64,000 bases of DNA from Planctomycetota bacterium (GTDB lineage Bacteria > Planctomycetota > Planctomycetia > Pirellulales > Pirellulaceae): positions 1 to 64,000 of the forward strand of contig JAFLCP010000014.1 in the NCBI GenBank assembly GCA_017303505.1. Direction: 5' to 3'. Numbering within the stretch: position 1 is the first letter of the stretch; each line of letters starts with the position of its first letter. Under the pieces are notes generated by a model. It was not told the origin of the DNA. It ran no database searches and was given only the letters and a program-made list of their open reading frames with translations. The position numbers and the translations under genes are program-made. This document shows positions 7,431-16,753 of the stretch, one piece after another.

Positions 7431-9557
7431 ATGGCGTCCTTGAAGTCCCTCATCTGTTCACTTTTCTGTTTCGCGGCAATCTGTCAAACGCTGTGCCTCG
7501 GCCAGAGTCCCGATACGATTTACATGGGCGGATCGATCCTAACCATGAAAGGGACGACACCAAGTTATGTTGATGCCATGTCGGTTAAGGATGGAACCAT
7601 TGTTTTCGCCGGCTCGCTCGATGAAGCTCTCCAAGCCAAAGGCGACAATACACGAGTCATCAACCTGCAAGGTAAAACGCTTCTTCCAGGTTTCATCGAC
7701 GCTCACAGCCATTACATCAATTCGCTGTTGGTGGCGAATCAATGCAAACTGTACGCACCCCCATCGGGTCCTGGAAAAGATGTTCCCACTATTGTGGCAA
7801 CACTCAAAAAATACGCGGAAGAGAGGAAAATCCCGAAGGGTGAATTGATTGTTGGTTACGGTTACGACGATACGGTCATGCCAGAAGGGAGACTACTGAA
7901 CCGCGACGATCTCGACGAGGCTTTCCCCGACAATCCCGTACGCATCGATCACGTCTCTATGCATGGAGCCGTTTTGAATAGCCTTGCTCTGAAGAAGTAT
8001 GGGATCAGCGCAGAAACAAAAACTCCACCCGGAGGTGTCATTGTTCGCAAACCTGGAACCGAGGAACCTTATGGTCTCATCATGGAAACCGCTTTTCTTC
8101 CCATTGTAGAACAAGCGGAACCCATGACTGCCCGACAAGAAGTTGAATGGAGCAGGGCAGGGCAATTACTCTATGCTGAAGCAGGCGTCACGACCGCTCA
8201 TGAAGGCGCGACTCATTTGGCTCAACTGCAAACAATCAAGCGAGCTGCGGACGCAGGAGCCAATGTGATTGATGTTGTGGCGTATCCCTTCATCACCGAT
8301 GTAGAGAAAGTTCTCAAGGAAATCCCTGTTGATTCTTGGGGCAAGTACCAAAATCGTTTTAAAGTCGGCGGGGTTAAAATCACCATCGATGGGTCGCCCC
8401 AAGGCCGAACAGCCTTCTTTACTACGCCATACCTGACCGGCGGACCTGGCGGCGAAAAAGATTGGAAGGGAGAACCAACCTTTCCTCAAGACTTAGCCAA
8501 TCAAATGGTCAAGAGAGTTTATGAACTGAATGTCCCACTCATTCTGCATTGCAACGGTGACGCAGCCATCGATTCTTTCTTGACCGCTTACGAGTTCGCT
8601 CGGGCTGGAGACTATAGTCGTCCTTGGAATGTCACCACCATCCACACACAGTTCTTGCGATCCGATCAAATTCCAAAGTTTGTCAAATACAAGATTCGGC
8701 CCTCGTTCTATACACTGCACACTTTTTACTTTGCCGACGCGCACATCGCCAATCGTGGCCGCGAGCAGGCGATGTACATCAGCCCGATGCGAGACGCAAT
8801 CGATGCCGGACTTCGCCCAACCAATCATACCGACTTCGTAGTGGCTCCGTTGGATCAAATGACGATGCTCTGGTCGGCCGTAAATCGCATCTCGCGAGCA
8901 GGTGAAGAAATCGGAGCCTCCCAGCGAGTTACGCCCTACGAAGCTCTCAAATGCATGACCGAATGGGCCGCTGAACAATATGACGAACAACAACTGAAAG
9001 GCACACTTGAAGTCGGCAAATGGGCGGACCTTGTGATCCTAGATCGTGATCCTCTCAAAGTGGAGCCAATGGCGATTAAGGAGATTCGTGTCGTCGAAAC
9101 CATCAAACAAGGAAAGACAATCTATCCATTGCAGAACGATAAGTTTTCACCGGAACTTCCAGCAAACTCAGCCGAGGCTACCTACCGTTGGCGAGCGCAT
9201 GTTTGCGATATGACCGAAGTAAATCAAGCTGCAGGGAAAGACTGGACTCTCGTTTCCCTCAACGGAAAAGCGATCACAACGAAGAAGCCACCCACGATGA
9301 AATTCCAAAGTGGAAAACTCTCCGTGTTTGGTGGAGTAAATCGTTTGTCAGGTTCTTATGCATTACTCGACAATCAAAGTGTAGTGCTCGGTCAGTTGAT
9401 GAGTACACGCATGGCGGGGCCAGCAGACTTAATGGACCTGGAAGGTAACTTCTCGAAAACACTAGCTACCGTGGATAGCTTCCACGTCGAGGAGAATCGC
9501 TTGGACCTGCTCAGCGGTGGAAAAGTTGTGGCGAGCTTTACGGCAGAGAAAAAGTAG
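7431..9557 (+). CDS. Secreted amidohydrolase (YtcJ-like) fused to a META domain
   Basis: 708 aa from ATG 7431, which has AGGA eight bases upstream and begins a signal peptide (LICSLFCFAAICQTLCLGQ). The longer frame from 7314 is unlikely. Residues about 30-590 form an amidohydrolase-3/YtcJ-like metal hydrolase: the metal-binding HSH at 92-94 (GFIDAHSHY), a candidate lysine in GGVKITIDG, LILHCNGDAAID, TIHTQF, and an NHTDFVVAP strand with the metal Asp. Such enzymes hydrolyse amide or ester bonds in cyclic or acylated substrates; the substrate here is unknown. Residues about 604-704 match the META/HslJ pattern (DWTLVSLNGK, GGVNRLSGSY, LMSTRMAGP). Fusion of the two domains is unusual. A PQQ-propeller gene follows. 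Confidence 0.85.
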   Translation: MASLKSLICSLFCFAAICQTLCLGQSPDTIYMGGSILTMKGTTPSYVDAMSVKDGTIVFAGSLDEALQAKGDNTRVINLQGKTLLPGFIDAHSHYINSLLVANQCKLYAPPSGPGKDVPTIVATLKKYAEERKIPKGELIVGYGYDDTVMPEGRLLNRDDLDEAFPDNPVRIDHVSMHGAVLNSLALKKYGISAETKTPPGGVIVRKPGTEEPYGLIMETAFLPIVEQAEPMTARQEVEWSRAGQLLYAEAGVTTAHEGATHLAQLQTIKRAADAGANVIDVVAYPFITDVEKVLKEIPVDSWGKYQNRFKVGGVKITIDGSPQGRTAFFTTPYLTGGPGGEKDWKGEPTFPQDLANQMVKRVYELNVPLILHCNGDAAIDSFLTAYEFARAGDYSRPWNVTTIHTQFLRSDQIPKFVKYKIRPSFYTLHTFYFADAHIANRGREQAMYISPMRDAIDAGLRPTNHTDFVVAPLDQMTMLWSAVNRISRAGEEIGASQRVTPYEALKCMTEWAAEQYDEQQLKGTLEVGKWADLVILDRDPLKVEPMAIKEIRVVETIKQGKTIYPLQNDKFSPELPANSAEATYRWRAHVCDMTEVNQAAGKDWTLVSLNGKAITTKKPPTMKFQSGKLSVFGGVNRLSGSYALLDNQSVVLGQLMSTRMAGPADLMDLEGNFSKTLATVDSFHVEENRLDLLSGGKVVASFTAEKK

Positions 9558-9686
9558 ATTTAAGCTTTTTCCACGCCGATTCTCACCGCACTTTTAGAGC
9601 ACGGAGTCTCGGGAATGTGGAATTTGTTTGGCCATTGTGTTATGGTCAAGGAGATTCGGCAACCGCCAACCCACTAGGAGCATCCG

Positions 9687-11030
9687 ATGAGCCCATCACG
9701 AATAGCGACGATGAGCGTACTATTGACTTTTACTGCTTGCTCTGGATGGGGCCATGCTCAAACACAATGGCCGCAGTTTCGCGGACCAGTGGCACGCGGT
9801 GTGGCGGAATCCAACCCTATCCCCGATCGCTGGTCCACGAGCGATAACGTCGAGTGGAAACGCGACATCCCCGGTCGTGGTTGGTCTTCGCCCGTGGTTT
9901 GGAACGATCGAATTTTCTTGACCACCGTCGTCAATACGGGCAAATCAGAAGAGCCCAAGAAGGGTTTGTATTTCGGTGGAAATCGTCCCACGCCACCCGA
10001 TTCGGATCATGAGTGGCGCGTGATGTGCCTCGATTTGAAGTCAGGGGAAACGCAATGGAATATCTGTCTTCACGCTGGTAAACCGCAATCACCCATCCAT
10101 GTAAAAAGCAGCTTTGCGGCTGAGACACCGGTAACCGATGGAGAGCGAATCTACTGCTGCTTTGGTAGCGTTGGAATTTTCTGCCTTGATTTCGATGCTA
10201 ATGAGCAATGGCGCTATGAGCTACCTCCCTTGCCAACTCGATATGGCTGGGGTGCTGCCGCCTCACCTGTTCTGCATAACGGAACGTTGTACTATTGCAA
10301 TGATAACGACCAAGAGTCGTACCTCCTCGCCCTCGATGCCAAAACAGGCAAAGAACGCTGGAAGGTCAAACGGGATGAGAAGAGCAATTGGGCGACACCT
10401 TACGTTTGGGAAAATGAAAAGCGAACCGAGATCATAACGCCAGGTAGCGGAGCGATTCGATCGTACGATCTCGATGGCAATTTATTGTGGTCGTTGAAAG
10501 GGATGTCGAGTATTACGATTGCCACCCCATTTTCAGCCAATGGCCTACTCTATGTCTCCTCCGGATATGTAGGGGATCAGACTCGACCGATCTACGCCAT
10601 CAAACCAGGTGCCTCGGGAGACATCACGCTCGCCAGTGGTCAAACCTCGAACGACTTTATTGCCTGGTCTCTACCTAAAGCTGCTCCGTATAACCCAACA
10701 ACGCTGGTATCTGGTAATCGACTTTACGTGCTTTACGACCGTGGCCTCGTCGCTTGTTACGATGCACTGACGGGCAAAGAGATTTTTGAACCGAAACGTT
10801 TACCCGATGGCCAAGCCTTCACATCGTCACCATGGGCAAACCAAGGCAAGATTTTCTGCCTCAATGAAAATGGAGTCACTTTTGTATTGAAGGATGGTGA
10901 CGCCTTCGAACTATTGCATACCAATCAACTCGCAGAAGACGACATGGGAATGGCAACCCCAGCCATCGTTGGCGATCACTTGCTCCTTCGCACGGCAGCA
11001 AGATTGTATTGCATCAAGAACAAACCTTGA
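9687..11030 (+). CDS. Secreted PQQ-like beta-propeller protein
   Basis: 447 aa with a signal peptide (ATMSVLLTFTACSGWGHAQ) and GGAG six bases before the ATG. The mature part consists of repeated PQQ/BamB-type blades: LDLKSGETQWN, LDFDANEQWRYE, LDAKTGKERWKVK, YDLDGNLLWSL and YDALTGKEIFE, each an aspartate-turn followed by a Trp-containing strand. It begins with WPQFRGPVARGVAES, a start common to many planctomycete propellers of this kind. Quinoprotein catalytic residues are not seen, so a structural or binding role in the periplasm is more likely than dehydrogenase activity. It follows the amidohydrolase by 129 bp in the same direction. Confidence 0.85.
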   Translation: MSPSRIATMSVLLTFTACSGWGHAQTQWPQFRGPVARGVAESNPIPDRWSTSDNVEWKRDIPGRGWSSPVVWNDRIFLTTVVNTGKSEEPKKGLYFGGNRPTPPDSDHEWRVMCLDLKSGETQWNICLHAGKPQSPIHVKSSFAAETPVTDGERIYCCFGSVGIFCLDFDANEQWRYELPPLPTRYGWGAAASPVLHNGTLYYCNDNDQESYLLALDAKTGKERWKVKRDEKSNWATPYVWENEKRTEIITPGSGAIRSYDLDGNLLWSLKGMSSITIATPFSANGLLYVSSGYVGDQTRPIYAIKPGASGDITLASGQTSNDFIAWSLPKAAPYNPTTLVSGNRLYVLYDRGLVACYDALTGKEIFEPKRLPDGQAFTSSPWANQGKIFCLNENGVTFVLKDGDAFELLHTNQLAEDDMGMATPAIVGDHLLLRTAARLYCIKNKP

Positions 11031-11112
11031 AGTTACCAGAGCTCACATCATCTGCTTGTGTATTCCTTGTTTGCACCGTTCTCAACTTACATATGCAATA
11101 CAAATTTCATCG

Positions 11113-12951
11113 TCAGCGTTGCTTGCGTTCGTAAGTGTAACTCAATGTCGATTCCGCCAGCGTCAGTCCTTGAATTGCCTGGAGCAAATCGACTCGATTG
11201 AACTTTCCAGCGGCTAACTTCGGTTCGCTCGAAAGTGCGTAGAGCGTGATGTGATATTCTTTGACTCCTGGTCCTTTGGAGTTCATCGGATCGTAGGCGG
11301 ATCTTTTCTTATCATTGAGTCCAATAAGGCCGACCTGCTTACTATTCTTTTCCAAGCTTTTGACATTGGCGGGAATATTGCTGATCACCCAGTACGACTT
11401 CACTTCGTCTGTACTGGAATTCGGTTTGTGCCACAGGACTAATGCAAAACACTTGGTGCCTTCGGGAGCATCGCTCCAAGTCAGCGGCGGCGAAATCCCG
11501 TCACCATCACCTGTGTATTCGGCAGGCATGGCGCCATGCTGTACAAACGCAGGACTCTTCAAAATGAAAGCGTCTTGAGGACGTTCATCTTTAGGAACCT
11601 CCGACGAAGATGTTTGAGAAGTGTTGGGATCTCGATTGTTGCGTCGCCCTTGATTCCCATTTGGATTGGGGTTACGAGGTTCAGTAGCTGGGGCAGGCCT
11701 CCCCGCCTGCGGCCGATTGTTTGGAGGACGCTGCTCACCGCGTGGAGGTGGCCGTCGCCCATCCGCTCGAATCGGATAATCTTCTGTTTTTACGTTTCCA
11801 TTCGGCTCGGTAAATGTAAACAGATAACTATCTGCATCCGCTTTGTACTGAACTGATCCCGATCGTCCGTTTTGTTCATAGATTACTTTGACCATGTTCT
11901 GCTCAGCATCGCGTTCAAAGCCTGTGATCTTTGCGCCTCGCAATGGGGTTAGAGCCGCTCGTGGTGAATAAGCGCGAGGCTGTGGATCAATTTGATCATC
12001 GCGAACAGTAACTTCACCTCTCAAGCCGCCGTTGATGTAAGGATAAGTCTTTGTCGAGTAATATCGATAACTACCATGCTCCATTCGACCATTGAACTCA
12101 TCCAAATCGTTCGGCACTTTTCCATTCTCATCGGTATAACCATAAAGTGGAAAGCCATCCAAGGCATAAGCAATCGGTTTACCGGGGCCAACCATTTTCT
12201 CTAAATGAATCGGCGCGATATGGTAATGATAATCATCACCCCGTCCGCAATGCCCTCCATATTGATCCAATTCACCTGCCAATAACGTATCGGTCCGACC
12301 ATCATTCTTGATCGGATTGAAAATGGGAACACCGTTTACAGCTAACGCAATCGCTCCACGAAACAATTGCTCTTTAGCAGAGACTGGATTACGAGCGAAC
12401 TTGGGGTGCAGAGGAATACGCCAGGCATTATCGCCAATGTATTTCTGAGGGATTGGAACCTGCTGTTGCCAAGCCGTGATACCGGTCATCATGGTATGGT
12501 CAGGCATTCCGTTCGATTCAACATACAGAAACTCTTGATCCCAACGCACCCTCACACTTTTTTCAAAGGCCTTAAATGCATCAGCCATGGCGGGCCGCTC
12601 GTTTTGGACGTTCGTATTGAACTCCGGAGTTGTGTGCCGAACCAAAATCACGGTAGGTTCGGTGTTAAGCGCAGTGATTCTTTTATATTCGGCTTTGGCA
12701 TTTTGCGAACTTCTCGCACTGAGGTCGCTCAAGGCAATCGCTTCGACTTCGCCGTTTTCAGCAAAGAAGCGCATGGTCGTCGCTTCGACCGAAATCAAAC
12801 TACCATGAAAGTGCGTCCCATTGGAACGAAACCATGTCCGAACTCGCTGATCCGCGCCACCATGCCCTTCTTCATGTGCATGCGCAGTTAAAACGAAAGA
12901 GATCCATAACAAAGTCCAAACCGCGATATTACGCCAAAATCTTGTTTTCAT
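11113..12951 (-). CDS. Secreted SHD1-YHYH-PEBP multidomain protein
   Basis: 612 aa, signal peptide to about residue 25. Residues about 33-90 resemble the SHD1 module (VRTWFRSNGTHFHGSLISVE, then VEAIALSDLSA). Residues about 175-310 are a YHYH domain, with the name-giving DDYHYH at 239-244 plus CGRG and LDGFPLYGY. A Pro/Arg/Asn-rich linker runs from 398 to 455. Residues about 458-610 are a PEBP/YbhB-type domain (LKSPAFVQHGAMPAEYTGDGDGI, PPLTWSDAPEGTK). YHYH domains have no proven function; PEBP proteins bind phospholipids or nucleotides. Its start overlaps the sulfatase stop by four bases, so it is the last gene of the sigma-headed minus-strand operon. Confidence 0.85.
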   Translation of the reverse strand: MKTRFWRNIAVWTLLWISFVLTAHAHEEGHGGADQRVRTWFRSNGTHFHGSLISVEATTMRFFAENGEVEAIALSDLSARSSQNAKAEYKRITALNTEPTVILVRHTTPEFNTNVQNERPAMADAFKAFEKSVRVRWDQEFLYVESNGMPDHTMMTGITAWQQQVPIPQKYIGDNAWRIPLHPKFARNPVSAKEQLFRGAIALAVNGVPIFNPIKNDGRTDTLLAGELDQYGGHCGRGDDYHYHIAPIHLEKMVGPGKPIAYALDGFPLYGYTDENGKVPNDLDEFNGRMEHGSYRYYSTKTYPYINGGLRGEVTVRDDQIDPQPRAYSPRAALTPLRGAKITGFERDAEQNMVKVIYEQNGRSGSVQYKADADSYLFTFTEPNGNVKTEDYPIRADGRRPPPRGEQRPPNNRPQAGRPAPATEPRNPNPNGNQGRRNNRDPNTSQTSSSEVPKDERPQDAFILKSPAFVQHGAMPAEYTGDGDGISPPLTWSDAPEGTKCFALVLWHKPNSSTDEVKSYWVISNIPANVKSLEKNSKQVGLIGLNDKKRSAYDPMNSKGPGVKEYHITLYALSSEPKLAAGKFNRVDLLQAIQGLTLAESTLSYTYERKQR

Positions 12952-14378
12952 GGTTTGTTTCCGTTTTTCTTGGGTTTGGTAGTTTGGCCTCTTTTTCCAC
13001 GCATCGCATCACGCGACGGAGCAGCAGTGGAATCATAGGCAGGGTTGATTTGCGGCAACTGTGCATTCACGGTCTTCAGATAACTTTCAAGCTGTTGGCG
13101 CAGCTCGGCTGTTTCTTTCGGTAGTTTTGCCGACAGGTCGTTCCTTTCACTCCAATCTTTCGAGAGATCAAAAAGCTGATCCGTGTTAGATTCGTACAAG
13201 TGAACCAGTTTGAGTGAACCGATGAGGATCGACGATTGAGGTTCATCGCTTTGATAATGCGGGAAATGAAATACTAGCCCAGGAAACTTCCGTTCCACTG
13301 TCACGTTGGATTTACCCGCTAGAAGTTCGGTGATGTCACCACCTTCTACATTCGGTGGTATAGATTCTTTGCTCACACCTCCCCAACGACAAAAGGTGGG
13401 AAAAAGATCATAGCCAACCACCGGTACATGACACCATGAGTTGGCTGCGATACCAGGTCCGCGGATCATGAGCGGGACGCGTAGTCCACCTTCCCATACT
13501 CCCCCTTTTCCACCTCGCAAGCCGCTTTTTTTGTCACCACCACCCGCACCGTTGTCGGACATGTAAATGACATAGGTGTTATTCGACAGGCCAAGCGTAT
13601 CGATAGCATCCAACACCGCGCCGACGCCGCGATCCAAATCTTCGGTGATCGCCGCAACGGCAATTGCTTTTTCATTCTGTCCTGCCATGTTTATTTCGTA
13701 TTTGACAAGAGCAGCTTTCGAAGCATTTTCCGAGGCGTGAAGGGCATTCCAAGACAACTGAATAAAAAATGGCTTGCCTGCTTGCTGGGCTCGCGTCATG
13801 AAGCTCTTCGCGCGCGTTGCCATACCAAAGATGTCGACGGGATTCGGATCTTGAAACTTAAAGGCATTTTCGTTGCCCGTGTCACCATCATGCTCGTCGT
13901 AGCCGTGAGCCCCTGGTCCACCACCGCTGATGTGCCACTTGCCATAATGCGCGGTGGTATAGCCTACACTTTTCAAAAGCTCGGCAATCGTTTTTTCGTT
14001 CTCAGAAATGCTTTTGATCAGCTTCGGTTCGATGAGCTTCATGCCTTCCACGGGCGGAGCGGCTTTCGTCCAATGCAATTGAGCGGGGGACTTGCCGGTT
14101 TGCAAACTAATTCGAGTCGGAGAGCAAACTGGGGCAGGGGAGTACCCTTGTGAGAATCGCATGCCTTGAGCGGCCAACTTCTCCAAATTGGGCGTTTGGA
14201 TAACTTTGCCTTTTGATTCACTCAATGTGGGATGCATCGCGACCGACGTACCATTCCAACCTTGATCGTCCGCTAGCATGAACACGATATTGGGACGTTC
14301 AGCAGCAGCAGCCTCAAGGCTGGGCATCAAGTTCAGCAGCGAAACGAACGCGATCATTAACGTTTGAATTATTCGCAT
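12948..14378 (-). CDS. Secreted sulfatase
   Basis: 476 aa with a signal peptide to about residue 27. The sulfatase fold is marked by NIVFMLADDQGW (calcium-binding D37, D38), the formylglycine motif CSPTR with C85 to be converted to formylglycine, HYGKWH with the active-site lysine, and YMSDNGAGGG. It should hydrolyse sulfate esters, probably on algal or other sulfated polysaccharides, in the periplasm or outside. The last 40 residues are basic and low-complexity (KRGQTTKPKKNGNKP). It starts 14 bases after the phosphoesterase gene and overlaps the YHYH gene. A dedicated formylglycine-generating enzyme is not in the window. Confidence 0.9.
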   Translation of the reverse strand: MRIIQTLMIAFVSLLNLMPSLEAAAAERPNIVFMLADDQGWNGTSVAMHPTLSESKGKVIQTPNLEKLAAQGMRFSQGYSPAPVCSPTRISLQTGKSPAQLHWTKAAPPVEGMKLIEPKLIKSISENEKTIAELLKSVGYTTAHYGKWHISGGGPGAHGYDEHDGDTGNENAFKFQDPNPVDIFGMATRAKSFMTRAQQAGKPFFIQLSWNALHASENASKAALVKYEINMAGQNEKAIAVAAITEDLDRGVGAVLDAIDTLGLSNNTYVIYMSDNGAGGGDKKSGLRGGKGGVWEGGLRVPLMIRGPGIAANSWCHVPVVGYDLFPTFCRWGGVSKESIPPNVEGGDITELLAGKSNVTVERKFPGLVFHFPHYQSDEPQSSILIGSLKLVHLYESNTDQLFDLSKDWSERNDLSAKLPKETAELRQQLESYLKTVNAQLPQINPAYDSTAAPSRDAMRGKRGQTTKPKKNGNKP

Positions 14379-14392
14379 CGGATAACTTTGAA

Positions 14393-15958
14393 TTAGGGTT
14401 GAGATGAGCGTGGCGAAACGACGTAGGAATAGGAAACTTCTCCATTGCGATTCGCGTTCTGCTTGTCGACATAAGTTCGAACATAGTCAACGCGGACCGC
14501 ATCCGCCTCGACGCGAACGCGGATGTAACCCGAACTGGGTTGAAAGTCGCCCATGAGATAACCGTACTCGGCAGCGTTGCGAGTATTGCCGACTCGAGCA
14601 TGACTAGGTTGCGGAACTTCTTGATAAACAACCCCATCCAATTCTTGTTTGGCAAAAAAGTGGTCATGCCCATGAAAGACGACGGACACTTTAGCGTCGG
14701 CTAACATTTGGTGAATGGGTTTTCCCCAACCTTGGCGATAGGTATCAAATTCATAAGTTCCGTCGAGGCTTTTACCGCCCCATTCCCACAAGTTGGCGAC
14801 TTCCACACCACCGCGTTGATTTTGAACGGTTCCACCTACCAAATGATGAATGAAGACAAAGCGATATTTGGCGGGCTTGCTCAATTCTTGCTTGAGCCAC
14901 TGATACTGCTCTTCTCCCAATGTCCAATACCAACTCGCAGGAACTGAAGAACTAGCACTTGCGCCTGGTGCTCTCTCGGCAACGTTGTACTGCCCATTTT
15001 GAGCTTCTCGTGATCCTCGGCCTCCCCGACGTTTAGAGATGGTGTATCGATAAGGATCAAGGACTATGAATTGCGAGTCGGCCCACATCCACGCGTAATA
15101 ATTTTCCGGGTGGCCAACGTCAGGCTCTTTTTGACGGTTCCCGCTATAGAAATGGTTGGGAGCGGGGTTGGCAAATAGAGACTTGCGAGTGGTAGAGGCC
15201 CAAGTGATTGAGCCTCTACCTGCAGATTCACCGTCGTGATTGCCGACGACAAAATACAAAGGAGCTGAATGACAAAGTTGAGACAAATAGTAACGTTGAG
15301 CCAAATATTGTGGATACGACAATTCGGGGCGAACGTACTTACCAGTCATAAAGGTATCCCCCAATTCCAAATGAAAATCGGGACGATCGGCCAGTGCATT
15401 TTGCAAGGTGCGTGAATACACCGCGCCGCTCGAATTTTCATCGAGATGTGAATCCGCTGTGACCGAAAATGCAAAGCTGCTTCCAGGAGATCGAGACGTA
15501 TGAAAGGAATACTCGTCGCTTACGGTTTCGTTCTTCTTATTTGCCCCAGTGTAAACCCAACAGTAGAAGTAACGAGTATTGGGAGCCAGATTTTCCAGTA
15601 AGATGGCAAATGGTTTTCCGTTTGAAAACTCGATTGAATCCGATTGCAACCACTCTTGTTTTCCATCCGCTCGAAACCGAATAAAGCCTTGGCCATCTGA
15701 GTTGTGGAGAATTCGTATCTCGATTGATGTATCAGTCGGACGTCCCAACACAATATCGTAGAGATGAGCCGGAATATCGTTTGCAGGTGGAGGCTTCTCG
15801 TAGTTTCCTAAACGGCTACCGCTATTTTGTCCACGCTCACCTCGTTCACGATTTGCATCGGTTTGGCCATGTAATAGGGTAGGTTGCACGCATGTCAGCA
15901 GGAACACGCTATGGACGAAACTCCACAACAAGCGATTATTCACGTAAGCGATTCTCAT
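14393..15958 (-). CDS. Secreted metallophosphoesterase, purple acid phosphatase-like
   Basis: 521 aa with a signal peptide (FVHSVFLLTCVQPTLLHGQ). A fibronectin-like N-terminal domain (about residues 65-155, ENLAPNTRYFYCWV) precedes a calcineurin-type phosphoesterase domain with all blocks: D169xH171 (TADSH), GD at 200-201, GNHD at 239-242, FIHH near 380 and GHDH near 440. This binds a dinuclear metal centre and cleaves phosphate mono- or diesters. It lies 42 bp after the small secreted protein and 14 bp before the sulfatase in the same operon, so phosphate and sulfate esters may be removed from one substrate (inference). Confidence 0.85.
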   Translation of the reverse strand: MRIAYVNNRLLWSFVHSVFLLTCVQPTLLHGQTDANRERGERGQNSGSRLGNYEKPPPANDIPAHLYDIVLGRPTDTSIEIRILHNSDGQGFIRFRADGKQEWLQSDSIEFSNGKPFAILLENLAPNTRYFYCWVYTGANKKNETVSDEYSFHTSRSPGSSFAFSVTADSHLDENSSGAVYSRTLQNALADRPDFHLELGDTFMTGKYVRPELSYPQYLAQRYYLSQLCHSAPLYFVVGNHDGESAGRGSITWASTTRKSLFANPAPNHFYSGNRQKEPDVGHPENYYAWMWADSQFIVLDPYRYTISKRRGGRGSREAQNGQYNVAERAPGASASSSVPASWYWTLGEEQYQWLKQELSKPAKYRFVFIHHLVGGTVQNQRGGVEVANLWEWGGKSLDGTYEFDTYRQGWGKPIHQMLADAKVSVVFHGHDHFFAKQELDGVVYQEVPQPSHARVGNTRNAAEYGYLMGDFQPSSGYIRVRVEADAVRVDYVRTYVDKQNANRNGEVSYSYVVSPRSSQP

Positions 15959-16000
15959 AAATAAGTCAGTGAACGGACATCAGACAACAAAGCAACGTTT

Positions 16001-16732
16001 CTATCGACCACGAGGACCGCGAGCAGGCTGCTCTGGTACAACGTTATTGAGATTGGAAAAATCCGTACGTTTTTTTCCGTCGGGTGATGACTTCACGACG
16101 CACCGAAAGATAACGGTATTGTCGAGCTTCAAATCGTCGGTCCATATGAACTTGGCGTTGGTAAAGTCGTGATCAAAAAACGGTTGCTTCGGACCTACTT
16201 CATCCGCAGAGTACTCCTTGGCTTGGCTCCATTGACTATCATCGAAATCGATGGCAAACCAATCCGGTGGAATGGGCTCGTTATGCACCTTCGGTTCTTT
16301 AGTATCACCGTTGAGTGGGCCTTTCGAAAAGCTTTTGGCGCGCCACTTAGCATCGGTCACCGTCCCATCGCTGAACTTGATACACAGACCACCGTCACCG
16401 ATGTTTGTGTTGGCATATTCCATCCCCGTCTTGGGATCGGCGTTATCCTTGGCCATAACAGCGATCGTCATGGGGTAAGTTGGTAACATATCAACCGAAA
16501 TGACGTTGTGCGGAATGAACTTGATCGAATCGACCGCAACCAATTCGCCGTTGATGTACATAACGAACCAATTGTCCGCATAGATGTTCGCTTTGATCGT
16601 ATCGCTCATTCGCGGCTTGCGCAGCTTTTCTGTTGCACCAGCCGAACGACGTTGCTCCTGAGCTGTAGCGGTTTGCGCCAGCGCGATGAAGACTGAAACG
16701 ACGATCGACCAGTGGGAACCAAAACGAAACAT
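16001..16732 (-). CDS. Small secreted beta-rich protein
   Basis: 243 aa, signal peptide ending TATAQ, with AAGGAG five bases before the ATG. The middle reads like a jelly-roll, sugar-binding-like module: ADNWFVMYINGELVAVDSI, then FIPHNVISVD, and later FDDSQWSQAKEYS and AKFIWTDDLKLDNTVIFRC. This is the pattern of the galactose-binding-like accessory domains of glycosidases, but no catalytic residues are visible. It lies between the anti-sigma-like gene and the phosphoesterase and ends in an Arg-rich tail. A carbohydrate-binding partner role is an inference. Confidence 0.6.
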   Translation of the reverse strand: MFRFGSHWSIVVSVFIALAQTATAQEQRRSAGATEKLRKPRMSDTIKANIYADNWFVMYINGELVAVDSIKFIPHNVISVDMLPTYPMTIAVMAKDNADPKTGMEYANTNIGDGGLCIKFSDGTVTDAKWRAKSFSKGPLNGDTKEPKVHNEPIPPDWFAIDFDDSQWSQAKEYSADEVGPKQPFFDHDFTNAKFIWTDDLKLDNTVIFRCVVKSSPDGKKRTDFSNLNNVVPEQPARGPRGR

Positions 16733-16753
16733 AGTTGCTCCTTCTCCAGGGCG

